Below, piece by piece: positions 1 through 6,704 of a stretch of 9,589 nt of DNA. The notes beneath the pieces are model-generated. The model was not told the origin of the DNA. It worked only from the letters and a program-made list of their open reading frames with translations, and did no database searches. Within the stretch, counting starts at the first letter, position 1. The number at the start of each line of letters is the position of its first letter. This DNA comes from JALENY01 sp036310185 (lineage in GTDB: Bacteria > Bacillota > Clostridia > Lachnospirales > Lachnospiraceae). Where the stretch lies: contig JAXJSH010000023.1 of assembly GCA_036310185.1 (NCBI GenBank), positions 1 through 9,589 on the forward strand, given 5' to 3'. A program made the position numbers and the translations under genes.

Positions 1-64
1 GGATAGTAACATCCGCACCAATCCAGCAATTATCACCAATCGTAATAGGCAAAGCCTTTTCCAG
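1..64 (-). pseudogene. Remnant of a hexapeptide-repeat (maltose/galactoside-type) O-acetyltransferase, cut by the window edge
   Basis: On the minus strand this frame reads L-E-K-A-L-PITIGDNCWIGADVTI and then runs off the window. The PITIGDNCWIG block is the signature of the left-handed beta-helix region of LacA/Maa-type sugar O-acetyltransferases, which use acetyl-CoA to acetylate sugars. In intact family members it lies well over 100 residues into the protein. Here the frame meets a TAG stop at 65-67, three codons before the Lys. No start codon lies in between, and no recognisable N-terminal half appears in any frame up to the hairpin at 198. The gene therefore seems to be truncated or frameshifted at its 5' end. 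A recoded or sequencing-error explanation cannot be excluded, because the rest of the gene lies outside the window. Confidence 0.55.
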
Positions 65-197
65 CTATTATAATCGCTATAATGGCTATTATCAATACAG
101 TCCGGCAAAAATGATTTGCCTTATGAACAGATTCCAGCTCCGCTTATATACGTAACATTCAAAGAATTTTCTTCCATTTTTTGAACTGATTAAACTT

Positions 198-242
198 ACA
201 GGGGATGCCGTGACGAATATCACCCATCACGGCATCCCCTGT
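198..242 (-). terminator. Strong hairpin, probable terminator of the SLH-metallopeptidase gene
   Basis: Positions 198-213 and 227-242 are a perfect 16-bp inverted repeat around a 13-nt loop, beginning 41 bases past the stop codon of the SLH gene. The stem is GC-rich (GGGGATGCC core). On the minus strand it is followed by TAAGTTTAAT, a weak U-tract. On the plus strand TTTC follows, so it may also stop transcription from the other side. The position fits a transcription terminator, but the imperfect U-run lowers certainty; it could also be an mRNA-stabilising 3' end. Confidence 0.65.
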
Positions 243-283
243 TTCATGCTGTCATTTTACAACTATGCCTGTTTTTGCATCTA

Positions 284-2758
284 TCAGCCTTTTCCTGTGG
301 CTGGCGGAAGCGCTGTATCGCAATCAATCAGTGCCTGCTCCCACTTTGTAACCTCCGGCCATCCTGTGGTATCAAAGGAAGCCCGAATACATTCACAATA
401 GTATTCCAGTTTTGCATTTCTGCCGACACATTCTCTTGTGTTGAAATAATAAGCATTGCCATTCATTGCATTTTCCAGAATTCTGGCCCGGTCTTCGGTG
501 GCAAATGTCAAAGAATAATCGTCAAAGAAATATGCAAAATATTCTTCTTTATATTCCGGTGCTGTTTCATAAGAATCTGCATACTGGAATCCCTCCGGAT
601 TTAATGCATTCCATCCTTCTTCTGAATAAAGCGTATTGGTTCCCTGTTCTGCATCATACTGAAGTTTCTTATCAATAATATGTGATACTTCATGATAAAA
701 AGTTGTGGAAAATTCGTCAAATTCAGACCGGTCCGTATTCATAACCAAAGCAAAGTATCCAACCCGCTGCGATACAAATCCTACCACATTATAAACACTT
801 TCGTAATTTCTTTCCATATTTCCTACCAGATTAATCTCAATCGGATCACTATATCCTTCAAACAGAAGCTGCCGGAAGAAATTTTCCGGATAATCCGCAA
901 GAATCATTTCCAGCCAGTTAAGCCCCTTCTCAATTACAGCTTCGTCCAACTCCAATTCAACATTTGTATCGGAATAAGCCGTTTTACACTTATCCGCAAT
1001 GTTAATTTTTACGCCATATTGATCGCCCAGCTGCTTTGCCCTGTCATAAAGCGCCTGAGATACAGCAGCCTCACCATAATAATCCGTTACATCCAGTCTC
1101 GTGCCTTCAACCGATTTGGATAAATCCCAGAAATACAAATGGTCATGCCCCTGTTCATCCGTAGTGGTGAAGAAATATCCATTGGCGGATTCCATCCATA
1201 CCGGGTCCATGGTCGGACCGATATAGACATCACTCACATTAACAGAGGACAGGAATTTTCCCTTCATATTATAAAGTGAAAGTGACATGCTGCAGCCATC
1301 TTCAAAATCATAAGCGGTACTCATGATTCTATTGGGCTCACCCAACAGGTTCAGTGAAGAATCGGAATTTTTCAGAATCAGTTTCTTTGGTTCACTCTGA
1401 CGGCCAAGCAGATACTGTGTTCCGCCAGTCTCCGAAATTAATGCCAGCCACTCACCGTTACTATATTCTGTAATATCAAATCTTTCATCGATAACCAGTG
1501 TTTCTATATTTCCGGTTTCCAGATTCAATGCTGCAGGGTAATTGTCACCTGTGGCATCATCCTCACAGCTAAAGCTTACACTGTCCCCACATTCCAAATA
1601 TGAATTCAGATTATATACACCACTGATCAGTGTACTTGTTTCACCGGTTTCAAGATTAGTCATCTGAATTCCTGCATCGCTATAAAAAGAATATGCAGCT
1701 GTCAGTTCTTCATTTACATAAAGAAAGTCACCCGTCACATCATATTCTTTTACACATTCCAGCGTTTCATCCAGAACATATATCTTGCCGGCCTGCGGAT
1801 CACTGACTGCAATCTGGTCTCCACAAACCTGTACATTATAGGTGTAGTTATATTCACCCGCCAGCGAAACCGCTTTTTCATGGAGAACCTCCCCTGTATC
1901 AAGACTCAGCAGTCTGAAATTAAGGGTGGTTCCGACAGAAACACAGGTCAGCAGCTGATCCTGGAAAAGATAGATGTCCTGCATGCAATTCTCTTCAATT
2001 GCAGCATTTGGAACCTGTATCAGTACACCCTGCTCATCTGCCGCTGTACCATTTTCCACAATTCCAGGAAGTACATATTCCGGAGCCGGTGTCATTTCTG
2101 CGGTCATAAATCTATGTATGATGACTGCAGCTTCCGCACGGGCTGTACCGGCTACCGGATCAAGAAGATTTCCTTCTTTTCCCGTTATGATCTGCATACC
2201 GACCACCCAGTCCATCGCATCCTGTGCAAATCCACTGACACTTTGGGCATCTTCAAATGTTGTATAGTCACCCTCAGCTGACACATCATAACCTTTGTAT
2301 TTTGCATAACGATACATCATGACTGCCATCTGTTCACGGGTGATTATATCTGCCGGTCCGAAATTTCCGTCAAGATAACCTGTTACGATTCCGTTTTCCT
2401 GGGCCCAGAGAACTGCCTGTCCATACCATTCAGCACCTGAAATATCCCTGAACGGGCTTTCTGTGTCCACTTCCGGTTTTCCTTCCATGCGGTACAGAAT
2501 CAATGCAAACTGTGCACGGGATAACGTGTGATACGGACCAAAGTGTGTTTCATCCATACCGGTCATTGTTCCGGCATCATAGTTGTAGTATACCGAATCA
2601 TAAAACCAGTCCGTTTCCGTCACATCCACGTATGGCAGTTCGACTTCAGAAGTTACCTGTGCTCCTGTTGTTTCTGCTGATACGGGTGCCGGGAAACAGG
2701 AAATCGTCATTCCCGCCGCCATGACCAGCGCAAGAGCAGTTTTCCACATTTTTTTCAT
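284..2758 (-). CDS. Secreted SLH-domain protein with C-terminal HExxH zinc-metallopeptidase-like domain
   Basis: The protein has 824 residues from the chosen start. The ATG at 2758 (MKKMWK) is preferred over the in-frame ATG at 2764 because AAAGGGG lies about 9 bases before it but only 3 before the other. Residues 1-29 form a signal peptide (KK, hydrophobic core, PVSA cleavage site). Residues about 40-222 hold three consecutive SLH repeats, with W-F/Y-x-x-[AS]V and L-x-RAQ/REQ/RAE signatures, which bind secondary cell-wall polymer and hold the protein on the surface. The middle (about 240-560) is beta-rich with repeated G-x-I-x-x-L-type strands and looks propeller-like. The C-terminal domain carries HEVSH at about 689-693 (DNA 680-694) and a TEDRA motif about 65 residues later, the arrangement expected for a gluzincin-type zinc site (two His plus a downstream Glu). 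Proteolytic activity and substrate are inferred. The gene is apparently monocistronic, with a terminator-like hairpin downstream. Confidence 0.88.
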   Translation of the reverse strand: MKKMWKTALALVMAAGMTISCFPAPVSAETTGAQVTSEVELPYVDVTETDWFYDSVYYNYDAGTMTGMDETHFGPYHTLSRAQFALILYRMEGKPEVDTESPFRDISGAEWYGQAVLWAQENGIVTGYLDGNFGPADIITREQMAVMMYRYAKYKGYDVSAEGDYTTFEDAQSVSGFAQDAMDWVVGMQIITGKEGNLLDPVAGTARAEAAVIIHRFMTAEMTPAPEYVLPGIVENGTAADEQGVLIQVPNAAIEENCMQDIYLFQDQLLTCVSVGTTLNFRLLSLDTGEVLHEKAVSLAGEYNYTYNVQVCGDQIAVSDPQAGKIYVLDETLECVKEYDVTGDFLYVNEELTAAYSFYSDAGIQMTNLETGETSTLISGVYNLNSYLECGDSVSFSCEDDATGDNYPAALNLETGNIETLVIDERFDITEYSNGEWLALISETGGTQYLLGRQSEPKKLILKNSDSSLNLLGEPNRIMSTAYDFEDGCSMSLSLYNMKGKFLSSVNVSDVYIGPTMDPVWMESANGYFFTTTDEQGHDHLYFWDLSKSVEGTRLDVTDYYGEAAVSQALYDRAKQLGDQYGVKINIADKCKTAYSDTNVELELDEAVIEKGLNWLEMILADYPENFFRQLLFEGYSDPIEINLVGNMERNYESVYNVVGFVSQRVGYFALVMNTDRSEFDEFSTTFYHEVSHIIDKKLQYDAEQGTNTLYSEEGWNALNPEGFQYADSYETAPEYKEEYFAYFFDDYSLTFATEDRARILENAMNGNAYYFNTRECVGRNAKLEYYCECIRASFDTTGWPEVTKWEQALIDCDTALPPATGKG

Positions 2759-2821
2759 AAGCATCGTCCCCTTTCAATAAGACATATTTTCTTCCCTGCG
2801 GCAAATATTCATTTTGCTGCC

Positions 2822-2837
2822 ACAGAAAATATTCTGT
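2822..2837. repeat. 16-bp inverted repeat next to the putative promoter
   Basis: ACAGAA (2822-2827) and TTCTGT (2832-2837) are perfect inverted arms around a 4-base AT spacer. The element sits just downstream of the putative -10 box at 2842-2847, close to where transcription of the SLH gene would start. Its position suits a repressor operator, or it could form a small 5'-UTR hairpin. It does not match an operator I recognise, and a short AT-rich palindrome can arise by chance. Confidence 0.4.
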
Positions 2838-2841
2838 CTTT

Positions 2842-2870
2842 ACATTACACCATAATTGTTTAAAAAGCAA
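2842..2870 (-). promoter_or_regulatory. Possible sigma-A promoter for the SLH-metallopeptidase gene
   Basis: On the minus strand TTGCTT (2865-2870) is separated by 17 bases from TAATGT (2842-2847), about 85 bases upstream of the start codon. Matches to TTGACA and TATAAT are only 3 of 6 each, so this is a tentative call. It lies in the only non-coding gap (2759-2956) in front of the gene. No convincing terminator for the upstream macro genes is seen in that gap, so read-through from them is also possible. Confidence 0.33.
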
Positions 2871-2956
2871 TATGCCCTGCACGGATGGACAAAAATCCGC
2901 GCGAATGGGGAGGAAGAAACAAATCCTGCACACCGGTCAAAAAATTGCAGACCATT

Positions 2957-4285
2957 TTAACCAATAAATTTTCTCTGCCGCAGATGATTCGAAAAATATC
3001 CAAATGCCATTGTCATGAAAAAGAACTTTAAGCCGGCATTTACATACGAAAGGCATATATTTCCGGAAGTCTCAATAAAACGTTCCGTCGTCTCACCAAT
3101 AATGCCAAAATACAGTGCGTCCTGCAATTTTACCTTACCATAATTCATCAGACAATAAATATTCGCCATATCCAGCGACACCTGAACATAATTGATCAGC
3201 AACAGCAAAATGGAACGGATCACATTTGCAGAGGGCCGCTGAATATCCGCCATAACGATCAACAGCAAAAGATAGGTAACCGTATCAGCCATTGAATAGC
3301 ATGTCAAAAAGCAATTAAAATTTTCAAACCTTACGGCACCCATGCTCAGCCCACAGCATAATATGGCCGCATATGCCACCTTTGCTAAAACGAGCAGCTC
3401 TACGACTACCCTTCTTCTTTGCCAGTCATAACGTGCAATCACATCTTTCAGCAGCATCACCGGCAGGAATAATGTTCGCAAAAGCACAAGAATCATCCGA
3501 AGGGATCTTGCAACCGCAAAATATCCGCGGATATGATCATATTTATAAATCTCCATCAAATAGCGAAACTGTGCAATACAGGAATTCTGATACACCACTT
3601 TTTTATTCTTTGCAAAATATTTGTTATATTTTTGAAGTATTTTGCAGGCAGATTCTGCATGGGCAGAGCTGTCCGGATTATAAACACAGAAATATATTTT
3701 TTCCAGATCTGACATGGAAAACAGTTCTGCATCCCGATTCTGCCAGTCAATTAACGCATTTCCAACGGAGGCGACTGCGATTTTCACTGCCAATTCCATG
3801 GGAAATCCATATGCACCTGCACTGATAACAGGAATTACAACCGACTTTATCTCCGGATATTTTTTTATCTGATTTATGATTTCATAGTAACAGGATTCCA
3901 GTACATCGATACAGGAACTGGAACACATATTGATCGGGGAATCTTTTTTGCCGTCATAAATAGCTCCTACTACGTGAATTACATATTTACACAAACTGTC
4001 ACCCGAAGTCACAACGGCCTTTCCACGTTCACAGCGAATGCGTTTCTCAGCGTATTGGTTTTCACCATCCACTTCTTTGCGTATGATATCTTTAAATTTC
4101 TTTCCATCAGAGGTATGGCTGTCAATGTAATCGTGAATACTGCCATCTACTCCGCTTGATCCTCCCATCAGCGTGGGATTCGCGGCATTTACCACGGCAT
4201 CTATTTCACAGGTTTTTACAAATTCTGTGATCTCACAGGTACATATATCCAGCATTTCCGATATTTTTCTTTTCTCTATATGCAT
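2957..4285 (-). CDS. Macro-domain protein with C-terminal multi-pass membrane region (candidate ADP-ribose-signal-gated membrane effector)
   Basis: The protein has 442 residues; its ATG at 4285 is preceded by AGAGGAAA at good spacing. Residues about 10-205 are a canonical macro domain, which binds ADP-ribose or related NAD derivatives. Visible motifs are DAVVNAAN (29-36), a GG-SS-GVD loop (41-47, one residue longer than the usual GGGGVD) and SAGAYGFP (155-162). Residues about 206-255 are a charged linker. The rest is membrane-embedded: hydrophobic segments at about 262-282, 293-318, 328-346, 354-378 and 414-432. Between the last two, DALYFGIIGETTERF (389-403) resembles a K+-channel pore helix (DALYF, then TT) whose TVGYG filter is replaced by TERFI. 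The gene follows the macro-TIR gene by 57 bases and is presumably co-transcribed. The domain layout suggests a sensor fused to a membrane effector that acts on a signal made by the TIR protein; this role is inferred. A housekeeping macro hydrolase is less likely because of the membrane half. Confidence 0.85.
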   Translation of the reverse strand: MHIEKRKISEMLDICTCEITEFVKTCEIDAVVNAANPTLMGGSSGVDGSIHDYIDSHTSDGKKFKDIIRKEVDGENQYAEKRIRCERGKAVVTSGDSLCKYVIHVVGAIYDGKKDSPINMCSSSCIDVLESCYYEIINQIKKYPEIKSVVIPVISAGAYGFPMELAVKIAVASVGNALIDWQNRDAELFSMSDLEKIYFCVYNPDSSAHAESACKILQKYNKYFAKNKKVVYQNSCIAQFRYLMEIYKYDHIRGYFAVARSLRMILVLLRTLFLPVMLLKDVIARYDWQRRRVVVELLVLAKVAYAAILCCGLSMGAVRFENFNCFLTCYSMADTVTYLLLLIVMADIQRPSANVIRSILLLLINYVQVSLDMANIYCLMNYGKVKLQDALYFGIIGETTERFIETSGNICLSYVNAGLKFFFMTMAFGYFSNHLRQRKFIG

Positions 4286-4313
4286 AGATTTTCCTCTCAG
4301 GTATACACCCGTT

Positions 4314-4338
4314 CTCCGTCCACTGCAGCGGGACGGAG
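4314..4338 (-). other. Intercistronic hairpin between the macro-TIR and macro-membrane genes
   Basis: CTCCGTCC (4314-4321) and GGACGGAG (4331-4338) form a perfect GC-rich 8-bp stem with a 9-nt loop. The hairpin begins five bases past the macro-TIR stop codon and ends 28 bases before the next start. On the minus strand it is followed by AACGGG rather than a U-tract, so it is not a standard terminator. It may stabilise the upstream cistron or partly limit expression of the membrane effector. Confidence 0.6.
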
Positions 4339-4342
4339 CAAC

Positions 4343-5326
4343 TTATTTTTTCTTCTGGTTTTTAATATATGCGGGCACATCTCCGATTTCCGGTTCCACA
4401 TTGCAATCAAACAGATTGTACATAAGCTGTCTAAACGCTTCTTCTTTGATTTCCGGTTCTGTCCAGTGCAGGGAATATCTGGACTTTACGTAAATGGGCA
4501 ATCCGGTATCAATATTTTCTTCCCTGACAATACAGATATATTTATCCGACTGCAAATGTGACATCATATCGCCATGGATGATCATGGTTTCCCAGCCTAC
4601 ACCGCCTCTTTTCAAGTCTGCCTTTTCCGCATAATATTTATCACAGATCAGCAGCACTTTGTCCGCCATCAGCAATTCGTTCGTCATCCACTGGGGCAGA
4701 TCCTGACCCGGTTTCAGATGAAATACGTCCAGTCTGGCATCTACACCATTTTCTCTCAGTCTGCAGGCAAATTTTTTCACCCATTTCTGATTTTCCGGAT
4801 CGTCACCTGCGTAACTTATAAAAACTCTGGGATTTTTGACCATGTTTTTTTCTTTTTCCGTTTCTATCTGTTCCTTCAGTTCAAAATAGACTTTTTCTGA
4901 ATAGGCAAAAATTCTGAGGGTAATTCTCGGCTCATCCTGAAAGCATTCTTTTAATATCTGGAAGGATTCCTGATTCGTCATTCCACCGGCGCCTGTACCA
5001 AGCAGCGGAATGTTTATGCGGTTCAAGGAATTACATTTACAGTAATCTTTTATTGACTCACATATTTTATGTAAATACTCCTCTGTGCATTTTGCCTGAC
5101 ATACATCAACAGAAGCCGCAAATGCAACAGCCCAGGCATTTGTACAATGTTTTATATTTGTAAGAAAAACCACATCCCCTGCATTCATTTTTCTCAAATC
5201 ATATGGAATATTATTGTTTCTTAAACTTATACATACATTGGTACTTATTCCACCATAATTATTGCAGGGAACGACTAATAAATCGCATTTCATATCAAAA
5301 ATATTGCCGCAGAATAATTCATACAT
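4343..5326 (-). CDS. Macro-like domain fused to a SEFIR-type TIR domain (candidate NAD-processing immune signalling enzyme)
   Basis: The protein has 327 residues; its ATG at 5326 has GGGAGG about 9 bases upstream. Residues about 1-150 are a divergent macro domain: a hydrophobic strand ending CDLLVVPCNNYGGIS where canonical macros have the NAAN block, and NIPLLGTGAGGM (105-116) where they have the S/T-G-x-(F/Y)-G loop. Binding residues are therefore only partly kept. A charged linker (about 150-165) leads to a TIR domain of the SEFIR/TIR_2 type: RVFISYAGDD (167-176), W-V-K-K-F-A-C-R-L-R, GVDARLDVF (194-202), LKPGQDLP (204-211), YYAEKADLKRGGVGWE (231-246). E246 (DNA 4589-4591) is in the conserved GVG[YW]E position and is the candidate catalytic glutamate for NAD+ cleavage. 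There is no signal peptide or membrane segment, so it is predicted cytoplasmic. It is the first gene of its unit, followed by a macro-membrane gene; together they resemble a Thoeris-like pair. NADase activity and defence role are inferred. Confidence 0.85.
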   Translation of the reverse strand: MYELFCGNIFDMKCDLLVVPCNNYGGISTNVCISLRNNNIPYDLRKMNAGDVVFLTNIKHCTNAWAVAFAASVDVCQAKCTEEYLHKICESIKDYCKCNSLNRINIPLLGTGAGGMTNQESFQILKECFQDEPRITLRIFAYSEKVYFELKEQIETEKEKNMVKNPRVFISYAGDDPENQKWVKKFACRLRENGVDARLDVFHLKPGQDLPQWMTNELLMADKVLLICDKYYAEKADLKRGGVGWETMIIHGDMMSHLQSDKYICIVREENIDTGLPIYVKSRYSLHWTEPEIKEEAFRQLMYNLFDCNVEPEIGDVPAYIKNQKKK

Positions 5327-5351
5327 AAAAGCTGCCCTCCCTTTTATCTAA

Positions 5352-5366
5352 TGTAATTCAATCACA
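5352..5366. repeat. Imperfect 15-bp dyad at the expected transcription start of the macro-TIR operon
   Basis: TGTAAT and ATCACA flank a 3-base centre, giving a TGTRAT-N3-ATYACA dyad with one mismatch. It sits immediately downstream of the -10 box at 5372-5377, over the likely +1, a common place for a repressor site. It does not match a known operator in length or spacing (CRP/FNR-type sites have a longer spacer). Chance occurrence is possible. Confidence 0.3.
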
Positions 5367-5371
5367 TCGAA

Positions 5372-5400
5372 ATTATATCATAACTAATTTAAGGGAGCAA
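5372..5400 (-). promoter_or_regulatory. Extended -10 promoter of the macro-TIR / macro-membrane operon
   Basis: On the minus strand TTGCTC (5395-5400) is followed after 17 bases by a perfect TATAAT (5372-5377), preceded by TGA, an extended -10 motif. The start codon is about 45 bases downstream of the -10 box. The promoter lies between the terminator of the YibE/F gene (5452-5490) and the macro-TIR start, so the two macro genes appear to form their own transcription unit. Confidence 0.72.
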
Positions 5401-5451
5401 GAAAACCACTTATTCTTCCCATGTTTATACCACTAAAATCGCAATATTAAA

Positions 5452-5490
5452 AACCTCTCCTGCCAAATCATTTATCCAGCAAAAGAGGTT
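5452..5490 (-). terminator. Intrinsic terminator of the YibE/F gene
   Basis: On the minus strand AACCTCT and AGAGGTT (plus-strand arms 5452-5458 and 5484-5490) form a 7-bp stem, with a further TGC/GCA pairing inside. The stem is followed by TTTAATATT, so the last stem bases and the tail give a run of five T. It begins 26 bases past the stop codon. The loop is large, but position and U-tract support a rho-independent terminator separating this gene from the macro operon. Confidence 0.65.
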
Positions 5491-5516
5491 CTTTTCCACT
5501 TCATTCCACCACTATT

Positions 5517-6650
5517 TTATTTTTTAACAGCAGCCAGATCTTTTTTTCCTATGGTCAAAGCAGTCATAAATGCTGCTGCCGGTATGGACATCACCACCGC
5601 CATACTGCTGATCAGCCCTTTCACCGCTTCTACCACCATAAAATCCGAATTTAAAAGACTGATTGCCGGCATGCAATACATATAATAAATAACCACCAGA
5701 TTGATACTGCTGCCCACAAACGCAAGAATCAATGTGTTTGTCATCGTTCCCATAATATCTTTTCCGATATTCATACCACTTTGCAGCAGCTGTTTCGCTG
5801 TGATGGACGGATTTTGCTCCTTGATTTCATAAAGAGAGGATACAATAGACATACAGGTATCCATCACCGCTCCCATGGAAGCAATCAGAATTCCCGCAGT
5901 CAGCAAGTTATCAATCCGGAAATTGGTACTTTCCGTAATAAACAGCAGATCCTCAACTTCCGGCGTATTCAATGTGGTAATTCCGCAAAAATGGCCGACT
6001 GCCCATGCCAGAAGCCCTGCAAAAGCCGTACATGCCGTACAGCAAAACGTGGCAATCATGCTCTTCATGCAAAAACCATTTAATACAACCATTGTATACA
6101 AAGTAGAAAGCAGCACTACAATAAGAGCCGCCAAGATAGCTGGCACTCCATTGATCAGCATCGGCATAAAAAGGAATACCACATTGAGCAATGTAACAAC
6201 CAGCGCTGCGACTGCTGCAACGCCCTTTTTTCTTCCATAAAAAATGACCATGGCAAGAAACGCTGCCGCAAGAATAAAAATAACCCCGCTTCGCTCATAA
6301 GACATGATATTTGCAGTAATGTAACCATCATAACTTCCAAGAATATAGCAGGTACCCACTTTGCCCTCCAACTGAGTCGTTCTTGTGACAAAATTTATGG
6401 CCTCAACCCTTTGCCCTTTATATTTTCCGGATATAATTTCCAGTTTCAATGTCTGTTTCCCGGTTCGGATATAACTGTAATCCGGGTCCCATCCCATATC
6501 TTCTTCCACTATTTCCACCACTTCTGCCCTGGCATATTCAATGCCTTCCGGATAATCCGCAGGCCTTTCGAACTCAAGTATACCGTTGTATCCAAGAAGC
6601 AGCGCAATATAGCATATGATAAATAAAGTGTGAAATAAAGCTTTTTTCAT
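5517..6650 (-). CDS. YibE/F family polytopic membrane protein
   Basis: The protein has 377 residues from the ATG at 6650 (MKKALFHT). This start is chosen over a GTG seven codons upstream because GGAG lies 6 bases before it; the longer form has no clear ribosome site. Residues 4-22 are an N-terminal membrane anchor. Residues about 28-118 form an extracytoplasmic beta-rich segment (KLEIISGKYKGQRVEA). About seven further membrane helices follow (near 122-139, 144-163, 168-190, 197-221, 249-270, 302-325, 343-365). The stretch GAVMDTCMSIVSSLYEI (260-276) and LILAFVGSS (307-315) are characteristic of YibE/F proteins, a conserved Firmicutes family of unknown transport or envelope function. In several Firmicutes a second, shorter YibF gene follows; none is present here, since a terminator lies downstream. 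The gene seems monocistronic. Confidence 0.88.
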   Translation of the reverse strand: MKKALFHTLFIICYIALLLGYNGILEFERPADYPEGIEYARAEVVEIVEEDMGWDPDYSYIRTGKQTLKLEIISGKYKGQRVEAINFVTRTTQLEGKVGTCYILGSYDGYITANIMSYERSGVIFILAAAFLAMVIFYGRKKGVAAVAALVVTLLNVVFLFMPMLINGVPAILAALIVVLLSTLYTMVVLNGFCMKSMIATFCCTACTAFAGLLAWAVGHFCGITTLNTPEVEDLLFITESTNFRIDNLLTAGILIASMGAVMDTCMSIVSSLYEIKEQNPSITAKQLLQSGMNIGKDIMGTMTNTLILAFVGSSINLVVIYYMYCMPAISLLNSDFMVVEAVKGLISSMAVVMSIPAAAFMTALTIGKKDLAAVKK

Positions 6651-6684
6651 AATGATCTCCATTTTACCCACCGTACAAAAGATC

Positions 6685-6701
6685 TGAAAAGATTCTTTTC
6701 A
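6685..6701. repeat. 17-bp perfect inverted repeat upstream of the YibE/F gene
   Basis: TGAAAAGA and TCTTTTCA are perfect 8-bp arms around a single central base. The element ends about 35 bases before the YibE/F start codon, between the preceding operon's hairpin and the ribosome binding site. It looks like a dimeric repressor operator, or a small 5'-UTR hairpin. No regulator gene lies nearby, and I do not recognise the motif. Confidence 0.5.
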
Positions 6702-6704
6702 ATA

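Noticed and set aside
198..242. The 16-bp inverted repeat as the end of an insertion sequence or miniature transposon
   Set aside because: There is no transposase, no flanking target duplication and no second copy in the window. A terminator just after a stop codon explains it better.
692..1123. Plus-strand open frame of 143 codons opposite the SLH-metallopeptidase gene
   Set aside because: It is antisense to the conserved HExxH domain, with no ribosome site or recognisable family.
284..2764. SLH protein as a lipoprotein because of a Cys in the signal region (TISC)
   Set aside because: The -3 position is Thr rather than Leu or a similar residue, and a good signal peptidase I site (PVSA) follows. 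The SLH repeats already explain anchoring.
2882..2899. CGGAT/ATCCG inverted repeat after the macro-membrane gene as a possible terminator
   Set aside because: The stem is only 5 bp and no U-tract follows on the minus strand, so it does not look like an intrinsic terminator.
2646..2933. Open frame of 95 codons on the minus strand overlapping the start of the SLH gene
   Set aside because: It overlaps the well-supported signal peptide region in another frame, has no clear ribosome site and encodes no recognisable domain.
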